The position numbers were made by a program, and so were the translations under genes. A DNA stretch of 10,155 nt from Planctomicrobium piriforme (GTDB lineage: Bacteria > Planctomycetota > Planctomycetia > Pirellulales > PNKZ01), in contig CAMCTH010000117.1 in assembly GCA_945877965.1 (NCBI GenBank), positions 1-10,155 of the forward strand. Direction: 5' to 3'. Below, one piece after another: positions 6,557 to 10,155 of this stretch; position 1 is the first letter of the stretch; each line of letters starts with the position of its first letter. The notes below the pieces were generated by a model, which was not told the DNA's origin, did no database searches, and saw nothing but the letters and a program-made list of their open reading frames with translations.

Positions 6557-6817
6557 ATGCACACCGTCGATCTGCTGGCCGAGGCCCTCAAAACGGTGAA
6601 ACGACTCGGCTACGAAGTCCGCGTCGAGTTGCTCGACGGCGGCAACGGCGGGGTCTGCGAGTTCGGCGGCCGCAAGATGCTGTTCCTCGACGCCGGTCAG
6701 CCGCCGCTCGAACATCTGCATGCGGTGCTGGAACTGCTGCGAACGGAAGGCCGCAAACGAACGTTGGCGACGAGCCCGGAGTTGCAGAAGCTGCTGGTGC
6801 CGAAACGCGCGGCGTAA
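6557..6817 (+). CDS. Small protein of unknown function, 86 aa
   Basis: A short soluble protein with no signal or membrane segment. Its centre has a distinctive pattern: LGYEVRVELLDGGNGGVCE followed by a beta strand ending in LFLD (residues 18-45), with GG-x-C around residues 31-34. It is flanked by helices at 3-16 and 51-64. The pattern resembles small uncharacterised proteins I recall from several phyla, in which a basic strand is followed by GGxC and a hydrophobic strand, but I cannot name a function. A single cysteine (34) follows the Gly-rich turn. The tail is basic. It is monocistronic by context: divergent from the kinase gene and convergent with nadD, whose stop lies 38 bases away. Confidence 0.75.
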   Translation: MHTVDLLAEALKTVKRLGYEVRVELLDGGNGGVCEFGGRKMLFLDAGQPPLEHLHAVLELLRTEGRKRTLATSPELQKLLVPKRAA

Positions 6818-6840
6818 CGAAGTCGCCGTCCGTTTAACGG

Positions 6841-6868
6841 CCCTCTGCCTACCGCCTACTGCCCACTC
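6841..6868. repeat. Heptamer array overlapping the 3' end of nadD
   Basis: Four 7-base units follow in register (consensus CCYACTG; for example CCTACCG and CCTACTG), with C fixed at positions 1, 2 and 5. The third unit contains the nadD stop codon (CTA at 6856-6858), so the last three nadD codons (Ser-Gly-Gln) and its stop are made of repeat sequence. Confidence 0.6.
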
Positions 6869-7473
6869 ACGCGATACAGTCCCGCGGCTGCGATATACAT
6901 CTCCACCGCGCGCGGCACCTGATAGCGAATGCTCCGTCCTTCGGCGACGCGGCGTCTTAAGTCGCGGCTGCTGATGCCGACTTGGGGCATCTCGACGCGA
7001 TGCGATTGGATCAGGGCTAAGCGATCGGCCGTGACGAACGTCGCGATCGCCTGCCAGTCGGGCTCGGCCGCACCGGGTCGTCCGACGGTCATCGGCAGGG
7101 AGAGCTCGCAAATCCGTCGCGGGTCGCGCCACGTCGGCAGATCGTGCAGCGAATCGCCCCCCATCAGCAAGAAGAGTTCATCGCCGGGCCGTTCGCGATG
7201 TAGCGACTCCAGTGTGTCGACCGTGTAGCTGACGCCGCCGCGGTTGAGTTCCATCTCGCTGAGGCGAAACGGTTCGTGTCCGCCGATCGCCAGCTTGAGC
7301 ATCTCGATGCGATCGGCCGGCTTCGACAGCGTTTGGTCCTGCTTGTGCGGCGGGACGGCGGCGGGAATGAACCAGACTTCGTCGAGCCGGCCTTGCTCGC
7401 GACACGCCTCGGCCAAGAGCAAGTGCCCCAGGTGAATCGGGTCGAACGTCCCCCCTAACAATCCGATGCGCAT
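6856..7473 (-). CDS. nadD: Nicotinate-nucleotide adenylyltransferase, 205 aa
   Basis: NadD joins ATP and nicotinate mononucleotide to make deamido-NAD, the penultimate step shared by de novo and salvage NAD synthesis in the cytoplasm. The nucleotidyltransferase signature GGTFDPIHLGH lies at residues 7-17, with His14 and His17 as the HxGH pair. PPHK is at 41-44, SYTVDTL at 82-88, GGDSLHDLPTW at 105-115, and the second ATP-binding motif reads ISSRDLR at 167-173, where the usual form is ISSTxIR. Length is typical. The ATG at 7473 is chosen because the conserved MRIGLLGGTFDP begins there; the open frame to 7671 adds only translated repeat sequence. No Shine-Dalgarno is visible, and a -10-like GATTAT lies only 7 bases upstream, so the mRNA may be leaderless. 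It is divergent from priA, and the often-linked rsfS is not next to it. Confidence 0.95.
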   Translation of the reverse strand: MRIGLLGGTFDPIHLGHLLLAEACREQGRLDEVWFIPAAVPPHKQDQTLSKPADRIEMLKLAIGGHEPFRLSEMELNRGGVSYTVDTLESLHRERPGDELFLLMGGDSLHDLPTWRDPRRICELSLPMTVGRPGAAEPDWQAIATFVTADRLALIQSHRVEMPQVGISSRDLRRRVAEGRSIRYQVPRAVEMYIAAAGLYRVSGQ

Positions 7474-7479
7474 GAGTCG

Positions 7480-7485
7480 TATAAT
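7480..7485 (+). promoter_or_regulatory. TATAAT box between nadD and priA
   Basis: A perfect TATAAT on the + strand lies seven bases beyond the nadD start. Upstream CTAACA (7455-7460) is a poor -35 at 19-base spacing. It could drive priA with a leader of about 180 bases. The same sequence read on the other strand gives GATTAT, correctly spaced for a leaderless nadD transcript. An exact match in GC-rich DNA is suggestive, not proof. Confidence 0.3.
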
Positions 7486-7519
7486 CTGGAGCTTGGAGAC
7501 GCGAGACTTGAGACGCGAG
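7485..7519. repeat. Heptamer array 1 in the nadD-priA gap
   Basis: Five consecutive 7-base units all end in GAG, for example ACGCGAG (twice, at 7499-7505 and 7513-7519) and ACTTGAG. Positions 5 to 7 are invariant. It begins 12 bases upstream of the nadD start codon. Confidence 0.6.
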
Positions 7520-7563
7520 GTGCTGCGAGAATGATATGAGCCCGACTTCGGCCTTACGGCCTG

Positions 7564-7591
7564 TTGGCTCCGGTCTTCAGTCTCCTGTCTT
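7564..7591. repeat. Heptamer array 2 in the nadD-priA gap
   Basis: Four units in register follow the pattern xxGTCTy, for example CGGTCTT and CAGTCTC. It is a different consensus from the GAG array 45 bases away, though both are in the same 196-base gap. Between the two arrays lies GGCCTTACGGCC (7550-7561), and no gene. Confidence 0.5.
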
Positions 7592-7669
7592 CGCCTGATC
7601 GTAACGGCGCGGTCGGTAACGTCGCAAGCGGTTCGGCCGCTTCCCTGCGCTGCGGTTCTTAGGTATTTC

Positions 7670-9991
7670 ATGACACGATCTGAGCATCAACAAGATCTCT
7701 TCGGCGACACGGCTCCGTGGGAGGACGACGACGTCGAACTTCGGACCGTCGCGACGATTGTCTTTCCGACGGGGCCGGACAAGGAGTTCGATTACCTGGT
7801 GCCCGACGAACTGTTGGGCAAGCTGCAAGCAGGCTGCCGCGTCAAAGTGCCCCTCGGTCGCAGCGATCGGCCGGTCATCGGCTACTGCGTGCGCCTCGAG
7901 ACGAAGCCGCTCGGCACACGGAAGTTGAAGGCGATTCTCGCGCCGGTCGATGCCGTGCCGCTGCTGCGGCCGTCGCTGTTGCGGCTCACTCGTTGGATGA
8001 GTGAATACTATTTGTGCGATTGGGGCCAGGTGTTGGAATCGGTCGTGCCGGCCGGCGTCCGTGATGCGGCAGGCACACGACTGACGACGATGTTGAGTTT
8101 GGCCGACGAGTGGCGCGGTAAGCTCGGGACGTTGAAACTGCCGACGAAGCAGACGCTGGTGCTGGAAGTGCTCGAAGCGGCCCGCGAACCGCTGACGTTG
8201 CAACAACTAACCGTGGCGGCCCGCTGCACGCAAGCCCCGATTACGACGCTGCGTCGCAAGGGTTTGATCCGCGCGCAGGCCGTCCGATTGCGGACCGTCG
8301 ACGTGCAGGACCCGATCGTCGAGCAAGAACCCGACCATCTGTTGAACGAAGACCAAGCAGCGGCGCTGAAGACGATTCTCGGCGCGTTGCGATCGTCGCA
8401 GCATGAAACAATTCTGCTCCACGGCGTGACCGGCAGCGGCAAGACGGAAGTTTACATTCGCGCGATTCAAGAAGTGGTGAGCTACGGTCGACAGGCGATT
8501 GTCTTGGTCCCGGAAATCAGCCTGACGCCGCAACTCCGCGATCGATTTCGCTCCCGGTTCGGCCGCGTGGCCGTGCTGCATAGCCATCTCAGCGACGGCG
8601 AACGGCACGCCTATTGGGAACAGATTTCCCGCGGCGATGTGCAGGTCGTCGTTGGTGCGCGGAGCGCAATCTTTGCCCCGACGCCGCAGTTGGGGATGAT
8701 CGTGATCGACGAAGAGCACGAAGCGACGTTCAAGCAAGAGACGGCCCCGCGGTACCATGCGCGGGACGTGGCGTTGTTTCGGGCGCAGACCGAGAAGGTG
8801 CCGCTGGTGCTCGGCTCGGCGACGCCGTCGTTGGAAACGTATCATCGAGCGCAGACCGGTGAGTTCCGCTTGGTCCCGATGCCACGTCGGGTGCTCGATC
8901 GACCGATGCCCGACGTGCTGACGATCGATTTGCGGAACGAAACGCGAGAGCGCGGCGAACGGGGCGGGGCGCTAAGTCGACCGTTGCGACAAGCGATGGA
9001 GCGGGCTTTGCACGACGGCGGGCAAGTGATTTTGCTGCTCAATCGCCGCGGGTTTGCCACGCACATTCAATGCCCGGCGTGCGGCGAAACGGTCCGCTGC
9101 CCGAACTGCGACATCCCGCTGACGCATCATCAGCAGGCGCATTTGGCACTGTGCCACTATTGCGATTACGAAACCAAACCGCCGAATGCGTGCCCGGCAT
9201 GTCACAGCGTCGACATTCGTTATCGCGGGCTCGGCACGCAACGGCTCGAAGCGGAAGTCCGCGGGCGATTTCCGAGTTATCGTTGTCTGCGCATGGATGC
9301 CGACAGCATGCAGAAGCCGGGGAGCCACGAGGCGGCGCTGGATCTGTTCCGTCGCGGCGAGGCGAAGATTTTGGTCGGGACGCAGATGATCGCCAAGGGG
9401 TTGGACTTTCCGAACGTCACGCTTGTCGGCGTGGTGAATGCCGACACGGCGTTGCACCTGCCCGACTTTCGCGCGGCTGAGCGGACGTTTCATCTGCTGG
9501 TGCAGGTCGCCGGTCGGACGGGGCGGGGCGAGCGCGGCGGCCGCGTCGTCGTGCAAACGCTCAGTCCCGATCATGCCGCGCTCCAGGCGGCGCAGCGACA
9601 CGATTATCGAACCTTCGCCGACGAAGAATTGAACAATCGCAAGGCCTGGGGCTATCCGCCGTTCGCGAGTTTGGTGCGATTGGTGGTCCGCGGCCCGCGT
9701 GAGGAAGTGACCCGCGGCTTTGCATCGCATGTGGGGAAGCAACTCGAATTGGCGCTGGCTGACGATGAATCAGCGACTTCGAAAGAATCGCCGAACGCTC
9801 TGCCGCCCCGCGTGCTCGGCCCGGCGCCCTGTCCGATCGCCCGACTCCGCAACTTGTTTCGCTTCCATTTGCTGGCGCAAGCGGCCGATGCCGGTCGTCT
9901 GCATGCCGCGGTCCGCAAAGTCACGGAAAGCCTCGCCCCGCCGGAAGACGTGCAGTGGATCGTCGACGTCGACCCCTGGGACATGATGTAA
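7670..9991 (+). CDS. priA: Primosomal replication-restart helicase PriA, 773 aa
   Basis: PriA recognises stalled forks and reloads the replicative helicase; it is a 3'-5' superfamily 2 helicase. The N-terminal DNA-binding part starts near residue 25 (VATIVFPTGPDKEFDYLVPDELLG). Helicase motifs follow: Walker A GVTGSGKT (252-259), DEEH (347-350), LGSATPS (381-387), LLNRRGF (456-462), GTQMIAKGLDFPNV (570-583) and QVAGRTGRG (612-620). Between them lie eight zinc-binding cysteines in four CxxC pairs (468/471, 477/480, 495/498, 508/511). All are intact, and the length is near typical. The first 24 residues are an acidic extension containing QQDLF (7-11), which looks like a clamp-binding peptide. 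The ATG at 7670 has a weak AGG upstream; no better in-frame start is near. The gene is divergent from nadD. A Ser/Glu-rich loop near 698-708 interrupts the C-terminal domain. Confidence 0.96.
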   Translation: MTRSEHQQDLFGDTAPWEDDDVELRTVATIVFPTGPDKEFDYLVPDELLGKLQAGCRVKVPLGRSDRPVIGYCVRLETKPLGTRKLKAILAPVDAVPLLRPSLLRLTRWMSEYYLCDWGQVLESVVPAGVRDAAGTRLTTMLSLADEWRGKLGTLKLPTKQTLVLEVLEAAREPLTLQQLTVAARCTQAPITTLRRKGLIRAQAVRLRTVDVQDPIVEQEPDHLLNEDQAAALKTILGALRSSQHETILLHGVTGSGKTEVYIRAIQEVVSYGRQAIVLVPEISLTPQLRDRFRSRFGRVAVLHSHLSDGERHAYWEQISRGDVQVVVGARSAIFAPTPQLGMIVIDEEHEATFKQETAPRYHARDVALFRAQTEKVPLVLGSATPSLETYHRAQTGEFRLVPMPRRVLDRPMPDVLTIDLRNETRERGERGGALSRPLRQAMERALHDGGQVILLLNRRGFATHIQCPACGETVRCPNCDIPLTHHQQAHLALCHYCDYETKPPNACPACHSVDIRYRGLGTQRLEAEVRGRFPSYRCLRMDADSMQKPGSHEAALDLFRRGEAKILVGTQMIAKGLDFPNVTLVGVVNADTALHLPDFRAAERTFHLLVQVAGRTGRGERGGRVVVQTLSPDHAALQAAQRHDYRTFADEELNNRKAWGYPPFASLVRLVVRGPREEVTRGFASHVGKQLELALADDESATSKESPNALPPRVLGPAPCPIARLRNLFRFHLLAQAADAGRLHAAVRKVTESLAPPEDVQWIVDVDPWDMM

Positions 9992-10018
9992 GAAGTCAGA
10001 GATCAAAAGTCAGAAAAT
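9991..10018. repeat. Heptamer array at the priA stop codon
   Basis: Four 7-base units, such as AGAAGTC and AAAAGTC, start on the last base of the priA TAA stop. Read on the opposite strand they are GACTTCT-type units, the same family as the array at 10043-10077, in inverted orientation. The two arrays can pair: 10006-10015 is the exact complement of 10067-10076. Confidence 0.65.
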
Positions 10019-10042
10019 CCGAGGCTTTGTCGTTCTCCCGTC

Positions 10043-10077
10043 GACTTCCGACTTCTGATTTCCGACTTCTGACTTTA
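10043..10077. repeat. Heptamer array upstream of the last gene
   Basis: Five perfect-register units of consensus GAYTTCY (GACTTCC, GACTTCT and variants). This is the cleanest array in the window. It ends 10 bases before the start codon of the partial gene at 10088, so it occupies the place where that gene's leader would be. Confidence 0.7.
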
Positions 10078-10087
10078 CAATGCCCGC

Positions 10088-10155
10088 ATGTCGTACCGGT
10101 CGTTCAAACGCGTGCTTGGCGAGACGAGTCTCGAACGGAAGTGCCGGTTTTTGTT
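10088..10155 (+). CDS. Start of a probable membrane sensor histidine kinase (partial, 22 codons)
   Basis: The reading frame from the ATG at 10088 begins MSYRSFKRVLGETSLERK and continues CRFL to the window edge. I recall this N-terminus from planctomycete multi-domain sensor histidine kinases, where a basic cytoplasmic start is followed directly by a transmembrane helix; the window ends before the helix or any catalytic motif. The identification therefore rests on recollection of the first residues alone. Another ATG at 10080 opens a different frame with no recognisable content. No Shine-Dalgarno is visible; the heptamer array lies where one might expect the leader. Confidence 0.55.
   Translation, partial: MSYRSFKRVLGETSLERKCRFL

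Noticed and set aside
5518..6837. 439-residue open frame on the + strand
   Set aside because: It is antisense to the histidine kinase and then overlaps the 86-residue gene in another frame. It has no recognisable domain.
7485..7591. CRISPR array
   Set aside because: The repeats are 7-base units with no spacers of constant length and no cas genes nearby.
7474..7671. N-terminal extension of NadD by 66 residues
   Set aside because: The conserved family start MRIGLLGGTFDP begins at 7473 and the extension is translated repeat DNA overlapping the priA start.
8972..9742. 256-residue open frame on the - strand
   Set aside because: It is antisense to priA, where the helicase motifs and zinc cysteines fix the coding frame.

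Overview
The window looks like ordinary chromosomal DNA from a planctomycete, probably a Pirellulales-type bacterium. I infer this from the gene content rather than from any marker gene. It has a high-GC backbone, a secreted VIT/VWA protein with the C-terminal module I associate with planctomycetes, a secreted GDSL esterase, a partial gene whose N-terminus matches my recollection of a planctomycete sensor-kinase family, and widely spaced, often divergent or convergent single genes instead of long operons. No mobile element, tRNA, rRNA, CRISPR array or phage gene is visible.

Layout from left to right. Positions 1-300 hold no convincing gene but contain several good RNA-type hairpins. A 230-residue protein of unknown function (301-993, +) converges on a secreted SGNH/GDSL esterase (1121-1876, -), with a strong GC hairpin between them. 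A secreted VIT-plus-VWA protein (2045-4348, -) lies upstream of the esterase on the same strand, but is separated from it by a hairpin followed by a U-rich tract. The VIT/VWA gene is divergent from a predicted lipoprotein (4595-5434, +). The lipoprotein gene converges on a soluble histidine kinase (5431-6336, -), and the two stop codons overlap by four bases. Next come an 86-residue small protein (6557-6817, +), nicotinate-nucleotide adenylyltransferase NadD (6856-7473, -) and primosomal helicase PriA (7670-9991, +). The window closes with the first 22 codons of a probable sensor kinase (10088 onward, +).

Functionally this is a mix of housekeeping (nadD for NAD synthesis, priA for replication restart), cell-envelope or secreted proteins (esterase, VIT/VWA, lipoprotein), signalling (two kinases) and two unknowns. 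There is no sign of a dedicated multi-gene system.

The most notable pattern is between the genes. Short arrays with an exact 7-base period occur in several intergenic gaps. Each array has its own consensus, and three of them begin at, or run into, the stop codon of the neighbouring gene (VIT/VWA, nadD, priA). A second point of interest is a QQDLF sequence in an acidic N-terminal extension of PriA, which resembles a sliding-clamp binding motif.
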